Source of the DNA: an uncultured Bacteroidia bacterium
GTDB lineage: Bacteria > Bacteroidota > Bacteroidia > Bacteroidales > UBA932
Assembly (NCBI GenBank): GCA_902789245.1
Contig: CADAND010000002.1
Span: forward strand, 1 to 64,000
Reading direction: 5' to 3'
Length of the DNA stretch: 64,000 bases
Shown here: piece by piece, positions 34,411 to 43,076 of the stretch
Layout: every line of letters starts with the position of its first letter
How positions within the stretch are numbered: position 1 is the stretch's first letter
Translations under genes and position numbers: made by a program
Notes under the pieces: generated by a model
Seen by the model: the letters and a program-made list of their open reading frames with translations, nothing else
What the model was told of the DNA's origin: nothing
Databases searched by the model: none

Positions 34411-37400
34411 ATGATGACAAGAATGAAACGATATTATCCGCTCGTCGCCGCGCTGCTCTGCCTGCTGGCCCTGGGCGCCTGCAGACCGGAAACGCTGATC
34501 ACCTGCTTCACGCCGGAGCAGGCATCGGAGGACGGGCAGGCGAGCTGGGTGGATATGCCCTTGACGCTGGGGCCGGCGCCGGAGGACCCCGGCACCAAGG
34601 CGTCCCTGCTCCGGGATGTGGAGGCGCGCGGGACCGGCGCGCTCGTGCTGGTGTTCCGCAGCGAAACGCGCCAGCTGGCCACCTCCCGCTTTTTCCGGCA
34701 GGAGGAGTTGGACAAGCAGGCGCAAGTGCCGTTGAGCATGCGCGTGCCGCTGGATCTGTGCGATTTCTACATCCTGGGCAACCTGAATGCCATCCGCAAG
34801 TCGGACGGCGCCGCCGTGAATCTGCAGGACGCGCTGGATGCATCTTTCCCCGTTGAGGAAACCGCGCTGGAGGCCCTGGTCTATCGCCTTGACGGCGGCG
34901 ACCTGGTCAGCGGCTACCGTCGGGAGGCTTTTGCGGATGTCGCCGCCTGCGGCATCCCGTATGCGTTGATCAAGAGGAACGTCAACACCGCCAGCCTCGT
35001 GGGCTCCGGACAGGGGCTTCCCGATGCGGACCGGTGCTGTCGCCTGTTCAGCAAAGTGACCGTCCGCATCGACCACGGTGCGTTCGACGGCGGTGGTGCG
35101 AATCCGGAGTTCTTCGTGAACTCCCGGCTTTACCTCCGCCAGGCGAACGGGCGCCTTCAGCCTTTCTCGGATATGCCGCAGAAGGCAGTGGAGACGGCCG
35201 ATGTGCTGGTGCAGAGCGATTACGACCCCGACATGCAGTCCGCCAACGCTTCTGTCACCACCTTCAGTTTCTATGTGCCGGAGAACATGCAGGGGACGCT
35301 GCTGCCGGGGAATACGGACAGCCGCCTGAAAACCCGGGACCAGCTGATCGCCAGGAATTTGAGCGCTGTCGAACCCTATCTGACCTACGTAGAATTCTGC
35401 GGGCGCCTGGATCCCGCGGCCGGCGGCTACGGCGGAGATGTGACGTATCGTTTCTACCTGGGCGCGGATAATTGCTCGAACTTCGATCTGCAGCGGGGGC
35501 GGGAGTACAAGGTGTCCCTGTCGTTCAAGGTGGGGAGCATTTTCGATTCCGACTGGCGCGTGGAGCCGGTGCTGACGGATTCCCGGACCTTCGCGCTGAC
35601 GGCGGACGCTGCTTTCCGGACAGACATCGGTACGGTGAACGACAGCCGGCTGGTGGCTGTCCGGAAATCGCGCCCCGGGGCCTTCTACGTATATATGAAT
35701 CCGCTTGGGGCGCTGGGAGGCACGAACCTGCTCCTGGGCCGGGAGGCCAGCAGTTCCGCCACGTTTATCCCGGCGAGCCTGTCGGACTGCTCCTGGTACG
35801 GCGCCTTCCTGCAAAGCGGCACGGAAGATGCCGAGTGGTTGGCGGCGCATGGGATCAGCGCATCCTGGGACAAGGCCTCCGGCCGCCTGGCCTTTGCGGT
35901 CACGGACGCGGCGAAATTCGACGCCCGCAAGGGGGATCCCGCGCGGACGTTCACCCTGCGGCTGCTGCCGGGCGGCACCATCACGGCGGATTTCCGGATC
36001 GGCCTGTACGACGACCTGAACGTGTCCGTCGCTGACGGGAAGTCCCTAACGGACGAGTTCTACCTCGGGCAGAAGCGGACCGTGACGGTGTCTGGCTTTG
36101 CCGGCGGCACCGTCAAGTATGCTGCCGTACAGCCGGACTGCGGCGGGAAGAGCGGCAACCAGATGTGGAAGACTTCCTCCGGCGCCTCCGCCGCGTTTCC
36201 GGGCTGTGCCCGCGATGCGGCGGGGCAGCCGCTGCTGGACGTGCACAACGCCGCCTATGCTGCGCAGACCTACCTGGGCCCCCTGGATGTGTACGCTTTC
36301 TATCCGAACCGTTTCCAGCCTGGCCACGGCTGGGATTCCCGACCCGGCAAGATCGTATTCTTCACGGAGGACTGGCTGAACGATTCGCTGGAGCTGGACG
36401 TGCAGATCAGCGAACCGTACCTGGAAAAGTCCGTCAACACGCGGGATCTGCCCCTCCCGCTGGACGGTACGCCGCAGACGGTGCCGGCGTTCGGATATAA
36501 GGATTATGCGGGTTCGGCCTGGCTGGACCGGGCTTCGTTCGATGATGCGCTGTACGAGCGGCTGCTGGCTTTCCTGCCGGCGTCCGGCGTGAAATATGGG
36601 GCCTTTGTCCGGGTGGATCCCACGAACTTTACGGTGTGCTGCTGCAAGACCATCGACTCCGGCGTGGACCTGCTGTCGCTGGATTACAACAATCTTGGTG
36701 TTTCGAATCTGGGGTCGGGCCGAACCGTTTACTGCAACACAAATCCGGCCACGGGCCTATACTCAGGCCCGGCTTTCCAGCAGAGCATCCAGTTCTCGAA
36801 GCCCGTGCTGGGGCATATTTCCACAGAGCGCAACTCCGGATACGCTAGTCCTGGCGCCACGACCACGGTCAAGATTTGGGGCTATTTTTCTTCGGGCTTT
36901 ACCCATGTGCAACACTTCGATGTCCTGAACGAAGACAATCAGATGAATATCTATGTCAAGTATAATTTCCGGGGCTCAGACCTTTCGACCGTCACGCTGG
37001 ACTGGACGGGACCGAAGACGACCTATACATCCTCGCACGGCGAGACCTTTGGACCGGTGTGGGATGTGGAAATGGTCGAGGCCGACTACGGCAGCAGCGG
37101 CGGCAAGATGCGTTGGACCTTCGACGAGGCGCACCAGGCCAAGAAGGACAGTTACAACGAGCCTGTTCCTGGCGGCCTGCTCGTTCCCTATGGGGCGCAG
37201 ACCGTGCGGTTCATTTACAGCAACCGCTGGGAGACCGGCAGGACGCTCTACGAGTCGGTGAGTTTCCGGCTGAAGTATGAGGTGGAGTGGGTGCTGTTCA
37301 TCGGTGCCACCATGTCCGGCCCCGCCGAGTTGCACCTGGTCACCCCGAAGCACGCCCGGTATCTGAAAGCTCTCTCCTCGCAGCTTGGCCAGGCCGGCCG

Positions 37401-37827
37401 GACGTTCATGACGAAGTTTGCAGGGGGGTACTATTGGGCAAATAAATACGATATTAGTAGGGCATATGGAGAATCCGATATGGACATGGTTTATAAACAT
37501 TATCGTATAAACTACGATCCTGATGCGCATTTCCCGCTGTATGATTTCTTGTCCTCTTATGTCAGTACTCAATCGTCCTGGAATCAGGAGATCCTGAATA
37601 AGGTGCTGTCTGGCCAGGCGAAGCCGGTAGATTATTCCTTGTTCCCCTGGTATATCCTGGATTCCAATCTGCCTCAGACGAACATGGAGGGAGGGCCAAT
37701 CTATTATGCGCCCGGGGAGCAGTTCGGGACCTTGCTTGGTTATTGGCAGGGCCCGAGCGGCATGGCAGCAAGGCAGTACCTGCAAGGCGCTTATGTCTCA
37801 ATTAACGAAAACTTTACGAAGCATTGA
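34411..37827 (+). CDS. large fimbrial tip-type lipoprotein (DUF4906-like)
   Basis: This is the biggest gene of the locus: 1138 residues with a lipobox ending LLALGAC. The first 400 residues look fimbrillin-like (TGALVLVFRSETRQLATSRF, LCDFYILGNLNAIRKS, YKVSLSFKVGSIFDSDWRVE). The remainder is a long beta-rich region with no enzyme motif. Size and last position match DUF4906 tip adhesins of Bacteroidales fimbriae. Base composition falls towards AT in about 37420-37830 compared with the rest. Starts at 34390 and 34423 are also possible; 34411 follows the upstream stop directly. Confidence 0.65.
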   Translation: MMTRMKRYYPLVAALLCLLALGACRPETLITCFTPEQASEDGQASWVDMPLTLGPAPEDPGTKASLLRDVEARGTGALVLVFRSETRQLATSRFFRQEELDKQAQVPLSMRVPLDLCDFYILGNLNAIRKSDGAAVNLQDALDASFPVEETALEALVYRLDGGDLVSGYRREAFADVAACGIPYALIKRNVNTASLVGSGQGLPDADRCCRLFSKVTVRIDHGAFDGGGANPEFFVNSRLYLRQANGRLQPFSDMPQKAVETADVLVQSDYDPDMQSANASVTTFSFYVPENMQGTLLPGNTDSRLKTRDQLIARNLSAVEPYLTYVEFCGRLDPAAGGYGGDVTYRFYLGADNCSNFDLQRGREYKVSLSFKVGSIFDSDWRVEPVLTDSRTFALTADAAFRTDIGTVNDSRLVAVRKSRPGAFYVYMNPLGALGGTNLLLGREASSSATFIPASLSDCSWYGAFLQSGTEDAEWLAAHGISASWDKASGRLAFAVTDAAKFDARKGDPARTFTLRLLPGGTITADFRIGLYDDLNVSVADGKSLTDEFYLGQKRTVTVSGFAGGTVKYAAVQPDCGGKSGNQMWKTSSGASAAFPGCARDAAGQPLLDVHNAAYAAQTYLGPLDVYAFYPNRFQPGHGWDSRPGKIVFFTEDWLNDSLELDVQISEPYLEKSVNTRDLPLPLDGTPQTVPAFGYKDYAGSAWLDRASFDDALYERLLAFLPASGVKYGAFVRVDPTNFTVCCCKTIDSGVDLLSLDYNNLGVSNLGSGRTVYCNTNPATGLYSGPAFQQSIQFSKPVLGHISTERNSGYASPGATTTVKIWGYFSSGFTHVQHFDVLNEDNQMNIYVKYNFRGSDLSTVTLDWTGPKTTYTSSHGETFGPVWDVEMVEADYGSSGGKMRWTFDEAHQAKKDSYNEPVPGGLLVPYGAQTVRFIYSNRWETGRTLYESVSFRLKYEVEWVLFIGATMSGPAELHLVTPKHARYLKALSSQLGQAGRTFMTKFAGGYYWANKYDISRAYGESDMDMVYKHYRINYDPDAHFPLYDFLSSYVSTQSSWNQEILNKVLSGQAKPVDYSLFPWYILDSNLPQTNMEGGPIYYAPGEQFGTLLGYWQGPSGMAARQYLQGAYVSINENFTKH

Positions 37828-37834
37828 TCTGATA

Positions 37835-37865
37835 AAGGGCGCCCTGACAGGGACGCCCTTCTTTG
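37835..37865 (+). terminator. terminator after the fimbrial operon
   Basis: Arms AAGGGCG-CCCT and AGGG-(A)-CGCCCTT form an 11-bp stem with one bulged A and a 3-base loop, followed by CTTTG. The T-run is short. Confidence 0.65.
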
Positions 37866-37870
37866 TGGTG

Positions 37871-38935
37871 CTATTTTCTTAATTGCATAATGTCGGCCTG
37901 TCTTATCGAAATAAAACCGTCGTCCCCTTGTTTTAGAATACTCCACCTGAATTCTATTTGACCGCAAAAACCATTCATAAAGTCGTTTCTCATGCGCGTA
38001 TAATAGACTTTTGTGTGCCGTTCACGGAGATCATTGAAATTAACCTTGATGGCTTCATCTGACAGAAAACCTGTTTCTGAAGGAAGGCATTGAGTACTCA
38101 GCCAGCGGAACTCCGGCCAGAAGGTCTTCAGGTCCTGATAGGTGTAGGAGAGAAACCAGGGCTTGTCGTTATTGATCAGGCCGTCATCGGTCATCAGCGG
38201 TTGCCCGTTTCCTTCCTCGTCGACTCGGAAGAGCGCGGCGGTAAGCCAGGTCCGAATGAATTCCTCTTCCTGGAGTGTGGCGTTGAGCGGCGTAGGGACG
38301 AGTTCGAAGGTAGGGAGGTCTTCCCATTTCGCGCCGGCGGGGAACTGTTTCAGCAGGTTGAACTCTTCTTTCTGTCCGAAGCCTGTGTGAACCATCTGGT
38401 AGAGCTCCCCGTCGATGCGGAACTTGATGGTCTCGATGGGGATATGGGCCTTGGAGGTGGCCTGGAAGGAGATTTCTTTGCGGGTGGCCCCTTCGCCGTT
38501 CCAGAAGGTGATGGTGGATTCGCCTTCGGCGACGTATTCGAGGTGGTAGCGGGTATGGTCGGCTCCGTCCTGGACGATGTTGATGCAGCGGGAGGAGCTG
38601 GAGGCGTTCACGCCCTCGAAGCCGGCGGCATCGGAGGAGATGCGGAACTCGATCCGGTTCCTGCCGTCCGGGAGGATGTTCGGGGTCATGGGGTCGAGCT
38701 TCCAGTAGCCGAAGTAGAAGGCGTTCTTCTTCCAGACTCCCTCGAAGCAGTAGACGGAGTCCTTGTCGTAGCCCTTCTCGTGATCGAGCAGGGTGACGGC
38801 GAAGTCGGAGGCCTGCAGGTTCACTTCCGCGGGGTTGTTCTTGTTGGGAGCGAGGGGGTTGTTCTTGTCGCAGGAGACAAGGCCGGCGGCGCCCAATAAA
38901 AGGGCGGCTGCAGCGGCGAGGTGATGTTTTTTCAT
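37871..38935 (-). CDS. hypothetical lipoprotein
   Basis: A 354-residue lipoprotein: signal sequence MKKHHLAAAAALLLGAAGLV then SCDKNNPLAPNKNNP, a flexible asparagine-rich linker typical of surface-exposed Bacteroidetes lipoproteins. The body is beta-rich, with FRISSDAAGFEGVNASSSSR (about 100-120) and a TTFWNGEGATRKEISFQ-like immunoglobulin-type stretch. The C-terminal part has FWPEFRWLSTQCLPSETGFL and ends IRQADIMQLRK. No family was recognised. It is not in the fimbrial operon (opposite strand) and is divergent from tcdA. Confidence 0.65.
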   Translation of the reverse strand: MKKHHLAAAAALLLGAAGLVSCDKNNPLAPNKNNPAEVNLQASDFAVTLLDHEKGYDKDSVYCFEGVWKKNAFYFGYWKLDPMTPNILPDGRNRIEFRISSDAAGFEGVNASSSSRCINIVQDGADHTRYHLEYVAEGESTITFWNGEGATRKEISFQATSKAHIPIETIKFRIDGELYQMVHTGFGQKEEFNLLKQFPAGAKWEDLPTFELVPTPLNATLQEEEFIRTWLTAALFRVDEEGNGQPLMTDDGLINNDKPWFLSYTYQDLKTFWPEFRWLSTQCLPSETGFLSDEAIKVNFNDLRERHTKVYYTRMRNDFMNGFCGQIEFRWSILKQGDDGFISIRQADIMQLRK

Positions 38936-38962
38936 AATTCTAACGATCAATAATTGTTTGTA

Positions 38963-38999
38963 TAAAGATAAGGATTCTGCGCCAAAAATCCTATCTTTG
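38963..38999. promoter_or_regulatory. overlapping divergent promoters (lipoprotein / tcdA)
   Basis: Minus-strand TATCTTTA (38970-38963) and plus-strand TATCTTTG (38992-38999) form an inverted repeat, AAAGATAAGGATT...AATCC-TATCTTT. The tcdA ATG is 9 bp beyond its box. Each -33 region falls inside the other promoter. Confidence 0.6.
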
Positions 39000-39008
39000 T
39001 CCCGTTTT

Positions 39009-39755
39009 ATGCGTACAGAAAAAGCATATCTGGAGCGCGTGGGCCTGCTGGTGGGCGAGGATGTCCTCGCACGCCTGGGCGAGGTGCGCGTGTTGCTGTT
39101 CGGCGCCGGGGGCGTCGGGAGCTGGTGCGCCGAGGGGCTGGTCCGCTCGGGCGTGCGGCATCTCACGCTCGTGGATGCGGACGTGATCAGCGAGAGCAAC
39201 GTGGGCCGTCAGCTGATGGCGACGCCGCGCACGGTCGGCCAGGTGAAGGTCGAGGCGCTGCGCGACCGCCTGCTGGAAGTGGTGCCGGATGCCGAGATCA
39301 CGGTGCTCCACAAGGTCTTTTCGGCCGAGACGGCCGGCGAATTTGCGATGGAGGGCTATGACTATATCCTCGACGCCATCGATTCGCTCAAGGACAAGGG
39401 CGAGCTGATCCTGCGCGCGACGCGTACGCCGGCGAAGTTCTTCTGCTCGATGGGCGCTGCCTGCAAGGTGGATCCGACGCAGGTGAAGGTGGGGGAGTTC
39501 TGGAACGTCCGGGGCTGCCCGCTGGGCGCGGCCCTGCGCAAGAAGTTCAAGCAGAACCATACCTGGCCGGGCCACAAATTCCGCTGTGTGTACGATGAGG
39601 AGGTGCTGCCCAACCGGGGCGGCGAGGGCGAGGCGGAGACCGACCTGTTCAACAAGGCGCAGATCAACGGCGCGCTGGTGCACATCACCGCGATTTTCGG
39701 GATGACGCTCGCCGGGCTGGTGATCGAAGACGTTTATCATCAAATCGTCGGATGA
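39009..39755 (+). CDS. tcdA: tRNA threonylcarbamoyladenosine dehydratase
   Basis: The 248-residue ThiF/E1-like enzyme would cyclise t6A at position 37 of ANN-decoding tRNAs in an ATP-dependent reaction. The Rossmann nucleotide-binding loop VLLFGAGGVGSWCAEGLVRS is near residue 30, with the conserved LVDADVISESNVGRQ after it. The Cys region FFCSMGAACKVDPTQVKVG is in the middle. The start at MRTEKAYLERVGLL matches the family. It overlaps the next gene by 4 bp. Confidence 0.88.
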   Translation: MRTEKAYLERVGLLVGEDVLARLGEVRVLLFGAGGVGSWCAEGLVRSGVRHLTLVDADVISESNVGRQLMATPRTVGQVKVEALRDRLLEVVPDAEITVLHKVFSAETAGEFAMEGYDYILDAIDSLKDKGELILRATRTPAKFFCSMGAACKVDPTQVKVGEFWNVRGCPLGAALRKKFKQNHTWPGHKFRCVYDEEVLPNRGGEGEAETDLFNKAQINGALVHITAIFGMTLAGLVIEDVYHQIVG

Positions 39756-41014
39756 TGGAAGTGCTGGATGTCCGCAAAGGGGAGCACGTGGCTCTGGTGG
39801 GGCCCAACGCCTCCGGCAAGAGCCGCCTCGCGTCCGCATTTGCCGGCCGCGCCGGCGCGAAATTCATCACCTTCCGCGACTCATACGGGAGCTACGGCGA
39901 CCGCAATTTCTTCATGCAGCAGCGCTGGAACCTCTTCACCCTGGAGGGGGAGCCGCCCTCGGCGGGGGAGCAGCTCCGCAAGGAGGCGCAGTCCGACCGG
40001 GACCCGGCGGCGGCCCTTCGTCGGCTCTCCGAGCTGACGGCCCTGTTCGGCCTGGAGAAGGTCCTGGACAAGCCGCTGGTGACGCTCTCGTCCGGCGAGC
40101 TGCGCAAATTCCAGCTCACGCGCGCCCTGCTCGGCGGGCCGCAGATCCTGGTCATCGACAATCCTTTCATCGGGCTGGACCCGCGCACGCGCACCCTGCT
40201 GACGCACCTGCTCGCGTCGCTGAGCGAGCAGACCACGCTGGTGCTAGTGCTCTCCCGCGTGGCGGAGATTCCGCCGTTCATCACGCACGTCGTACCCGTC
40301 GCGGACGGGCAGATGGGGGAGAAAGTGCCTCTGGAGGCCTATCTGGACGCGGTCCTGCCGCCGGCCGTCATCCGCATGCGCGGGGTCACGGTCCGCTACG
40401 GCGAGCGCGTCATCCTCGACGCGCTGGACTGGACGGTCCGGGAGGGGGAGCACTGGGCGCTGACCGGCGCCAACGGCAGCGGCAAGAGCACGCTTCTGAG
40501 CCTGATCTGCGCCGACAATCCCCGGGCCTATGCCTGTGATATCGAGCTCTTCGGCCGGCCGCGGGGGAGCGGGGAAACGATTTGGGACATCAAGCGCAAC
40601 ATCGGCTACGTGAGCCCCGAGCTGCACCGGGCCTTCCAGGTGGACGCCCCGGCGCTGGACATCGTGGCCAGCGGCCTCTTTGACACGGAGGGACTGTTCC
40701 GGCATCCTTCCGAGGAGCAGTATGCCTGCACGCGCCGCTGGATGGCGGAGTTCGGGATTGAAGAGCTGGCCGAAAAGCCTTTCCTGCGCCTCTCCAGCGG
40801 GGAGCAGCGCATGTGCCTGCTGACCCGCGCCTTCGTGAAGGATCCGCGGCTGTACGTGCTCGACGAGCCGCTGCACGGCCTCGACGAACCCCGGCGGCGC
40901 CGCGTCAAGGCCCTGCTGGACCGCTTCTGCGGCGCCCCCGGCAAGACCCTGCTGATGGTCACGCACTATCCCGAAGAATACCCCGCCTGCATCGACCACA
41001 GCCTCACGCTGTAA
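39752..41014 (+). CDS. twin-domain ABC ATPase (ModF-like)
   Basis: A 420-residue protein with two ABC ATPase domains and no membrane segment. Domain 1: Walker A ALVGPNASGKSRL, signature VTLSSGELRKFQL, Walker B ILVIDNPFIGLDP. Domain 2 (from about 205): Walker A ALTGANGSGKSTLLSL, signature LRLSSGEQRMCLLTRAF, Walker B LYVLDEPLHGLDEP. In domain 1, N-P replaces the usual D-E-P of Walker B, so it may be inactive or weak. The layout resembles ModF (PhrA), whose function is poorly defined. No permease lies nearby. It overlaps tcdA by 4 bp and the convergent glycosylase gene by 11 bp. Confidence 0.8.
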   Translation: MMEVLDVRKGEHVALVGPNASGKSRLASAFAGRAGAKFITFRDSYGSYGDRNFFMQQRWNLFTLEGEPPSAGEQLRKEAQSDRDPAAALRRLSELTALFGLEKVLDKPLVTLSSGELRKFQLTRALLGGPQILVIDNPFIGLDPRTRTLLTHLLASLSEQTTLVLVLSRVAEIPPFITHVVPVADGQMGEKVPLEAYLDAVLPPAVIRMRGVTVRYGERVILDALDWTVREGEHWALTGANGSGKSTLLSLICADNPRAYACDIELFGRPRGSGETIWDIKRNIGYVSPELHRAFQVDAPALDIVASGLFDTEGLFRHPSEEQYACTRRWMAEFGIEELAEKPFLRLSSGEQRMCLLTRAFVKDPRLYVLDEPLHGLDEPRRRRVKALLDRFCGAPGKTLLMVTHYPEEYPACIDHSLTL

Positions 41015-41582
41015 ACAGCCGCCGATACGCCTCGGCCTTCTTCTCCAGGGCCAAAGGATAGGCGCGGGAAGTGGAAGGCATGCGCCAGAATTGGACTTTC
41101 CTGTCATTCCCGACCTGATCGGGAATCTCAATCAGCAAACTCTCCCCGACCGCCGGCACCCCGCAGCCGAAGGCCGCGGCGACCACCTCGGCGGCTTTCT
41201 GGCCGGTGGTTATCAGCGCTTTACACTTCGGAATCCGGCGGAGCAGCGCCGGGATGTCCGTGGGCGCAACGACTTCCAGGAAGGCGTCGGAGGCGTTGTC
41301 CTTCAGGCGCCGGACCTCGCAGGCGGTGTCGTAGAAGGCTAGGCCCTCCTGCGCGCAGAAAGCGCGGATGGCCGCCTCGTCAAAGCGCTTTTCGCCGGGG
41401 AGGCAGAAATGGTTTTTATCCTCAAAGAAGATCAGACCGAGGATCCGCCAAAAGTCGTTGCTAAAATTAGGATAGTAGAATGGCATGCTCCAACGGTGCG
41501 GCTGCGGCGGGAAGCTGCCGAGGAAGAGCATACGCGCCTCCGGCGGCAGGAAGGGCTCGAAGGGATGTTTCTCAGTGGGCAT
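41004..41582 (-). CDS. uracil-DNA glycosylase superfamily protein, with an in-frame palindromic repeat
   Basis: This 192-residue protein belongs to the UDG superfamily. MLFLGSFPPQPHRWSMPFYY and NDFWRILGLIFF hold the conserved GSFP active-site region near residue 20. VRRLKDNASDAFLEVV and FWRMPSTSRAYPLALEKKAE hold the C-terminal SR loop. Between GES and FWRMPSTS the residues IPDQVGND are encoded exactly by a copy of the palindromic repeat (41106-41126). Relatives recalled from memory have a shorter loop there. It is the last gene of the minus-strand operon and overlaps the upstream gene by 11 bp. Its base specificity is not known. Confidence 0.8.
   Translation of the reverse strand: MPTEKHPFEPFLPPEARMLFLGSFPPQPHRWSMPFYYPNFSNDFWRILGLIFFEDKNHFCLPGEKRFDEAAIRAFCAQEGLAFYDTACEVRRLKDNASDAFLEVVAPTDIPALLRRIPKCKALITTGQKAAEVVAAAFGCGVPAVGESLLIEIPDQVGNDRKVQFWRMPSTSRAYPLALEKKAEAYRRLFTA
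41106..41126. repeat. REP-like palindromic repeat, copy 4, inside a coding region
   Basis: Perfect 8-bp arms ATTCCCGA (41106-41113) and TCGGGAAT (41119-41126) around CCTGA. It lies in frame inside the UDG-superfamily gene and encodes IPDQVGN on the minus strand. Confidence 0.8.
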
Positions 41583-42297
41583 GGCCGGACAGGTAAAGCT
41601 GCCGCTCGGCCTCCGGGAATTGCTCGATGGCGTAGCGGAGCATCGTGCGAGGCATCCCTTGATAGCGGGGCTGCAGGTAGGCCACCAGGGCGGCCTTGTC
41701 TTTCTTCCCGGCTTCGCGGAGCAGCCAGCCGACGGCCTTGTGGATGAGGTCGTGCGGGTGGTGCAGGAGGATGTCCGCGATGGCGAAGGTGTCCGCCAGT
41801 TGTCCGTGGCGGACGAAAGTCATGGTGCTGACGATGCCGATACGCTGCTCCCAGAGCGACTTGCCGCTGCGCGCCAGCTCGTAGAGCAGGGTGCGGTCCT
41901 TGTCCAGCAGCCATTCGCCCAGCAGCGGATAGCATGACAGGTCCACCAGGTCCCAGTTGTTGATGCGGCCGGTGTGGGCGAGGTAGAAATCGACGCACGC
42001 CGCCTGCGTCATTCCCGGCCTGGCCGGGGATTTCTTCGAATGCCTGAAGACCTCCACCAGCGCGAGCAGCGCGGCGAGCCGCACTTCGTGGAATTCGTTC
42101 CCGATGCACGCTTCGAGCGCCGGGAAGTCCACGCTCCGCCAGCAGTCCTTCACGACGGCGCGCGTCACGGGGACCTTGATGCCGAGGAACTTATCGCCCT
42201 CACCGTACTGGCCGGGGCCGGTTTTGAAGAAGCGCGCCAGGCCCGCTACCTGCGTGTGGTCGGCGTGCGAGAGCATCTGTTCCAGCAGGGGGTTCAT
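41572..42297 (-). CDS. DNA alkylation repair protein (AlkD-like), with an in-frame palindromic repeat
   Basis: The 241-residue HEAT-repeat protein of the AlkC/AlkD glycosylase family should remove alkylated purines. MNPLLEQMLSHADHTQVAGL, FLGIKVPVTRAVVKDCWRSV, GNEFHEVRLAALLALVEVF and HTGRINNWDLVDLSCYPLLG are the characteristic helices; the last contains the catalytic Asp in NNWDLVD. Between RHSKK and DFYLAHTGRINNWD a copy of the palindromic repeat (42011-42031) encodes SPARPGMT. The ATG at 42297 overlaps the stop of the YhfC-type gene, and its end overlaps the glycosylase gene by 11 bp. Confidence 0.87.
   Translation of the reverse strand: MNPLLEQMLSHADHTQVAGLARFFKTGPGQYGEGDKFLGIKVPVTRAVVKDCWRSVDFPALEACIGNEFHEVRLAALLALVEVFRHSKKSPARPGMTQAACVDFYLAHTGRINNWDLVDLSCYPLLGEWLLDKDRTLLYELARSGKSLWEQRIGIVSTMTFVRHGQLADTFAIADILLHHPHDLIHKAVGWLLREAGKKDKAALVAYLQPRYQGMPRTMLRYAIEQFPEAERQLYLSGHAH
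42011..42031. repeat. REP-like palindromic repeat, copy 5, inside a coding region
   Basis: Arms ATTCCCGGCC and GGCCGGGGAT (one mismatch) around a single T. It lies in frame inside the AlkD-like gene and encodes PARPGM on the minus strand. Confidence 0.78.
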
Positions 42298-43073
42298 AGC
42301 TTCTTGGCCAGCATGCAGCCGGCCGCGCCAATGGCGACAGCCATGCTGAAGATGATGATCTCTACAGCGCTGGCACTCACGGACTTGGAGAGCACAACCG
42401 CGCAGGCGTCCACCAGCGCGTGCAGCAGAATGGCAGCCAGGAAAAGCCACAGCCATTTGCCGCCCTTGCGGACCGCCGTCCAGACGAAGACCGACAATCC
42501 CAGGTGGAGCATCAGGGCGGAGATGCGCTCCCACAGGCCCAGCAGAAGCTGGCCGGCATTCAGCTCCTGCAGCTTCATGAACTGCCCCTCCACCTGCTCC
42601 CGCGTTTCGGCCGGGACGGCGGAAAGGATGGTATCCACCTGCCCGGCGTTGATCATCAGCGAGACGACGATATTGGAAATCATCGTGATGCCGAAGATGA
42701 TCAGCATCTCCATGCCGCCGTGGCCGACGCCGTAGGCGACAGCCGGCAGGGCGCCGTCCGGCTCCTTTCTCAGGAGGAACTTCATGCCCAGGAAACGGCC
42801 GCTCTCTTCGAACAGCCCCGCTGCGAGGCCACCGTAAAGCGCATAGTACCAAGTGTTTCCCGTGATCGCTGTGCCGTAGGGCCCCTTTAACACCGCCTGG
42901 TGCAGGACGGGCTCCAGGAGCAGCGCGAAGACGAAGAACACGCCGGCGCCGACCAGGATGGTGCCCAGCCTGGCATGGCGCTTTTTCACCAGCCACCAGG
43001 CCAGCGCGAGGGGCGCGACGATGCCCACCAGGGCACAGACGGCCATCATGGCGAGAGAACTGACCGGGACCAT
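42294..43073 (-). CDS. YhfC-family intramembrane metalloprotease-like protein
   Basis: A 259-residue membrane protein with about seven hydrophobic segments. It carries the conserved polar motifs of the YhfC (DUF2324) family within membrane helices: GLFEESGRFLGMKF (about 87-100), YGVGHGGMEMLIIFGIT (about 115-130) and LLHALVDACAVVLS (about 215-228). The Glu/His sets resemble those of CAAX-type intramembrane proteases, so zinc-dependent proteolysis is presumed but unproven. It lies 3 bp after the TSCPD gene and overlaps the AlkD-like gene by 4 bp. Confidence 0.82.
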   Translation of the reverse strand: MVPVSSLAMMAVCALVGIVAPLALAWWLVKKRHARLGTILVGAGVFFVFALLLEPVLHQAVLKGPYGTAITGNTWYYALYGGLAAGLFEESGRFLGMKFLLRKEPDGALPAVAYGVGHGGMEMLIIFGITMISNIVVSLMINAGQVDTILSAVPAETREQVEGQFMKLQELNAGQLLLGLWERISALMLHLGLSVFVWTAVRKGGKWLWLFLAAILLHALVDACAVVLSKSVSASAVEIIIFSMAVAIGAAGCMLAKKL

Positions 43074-43076
43074 GGG

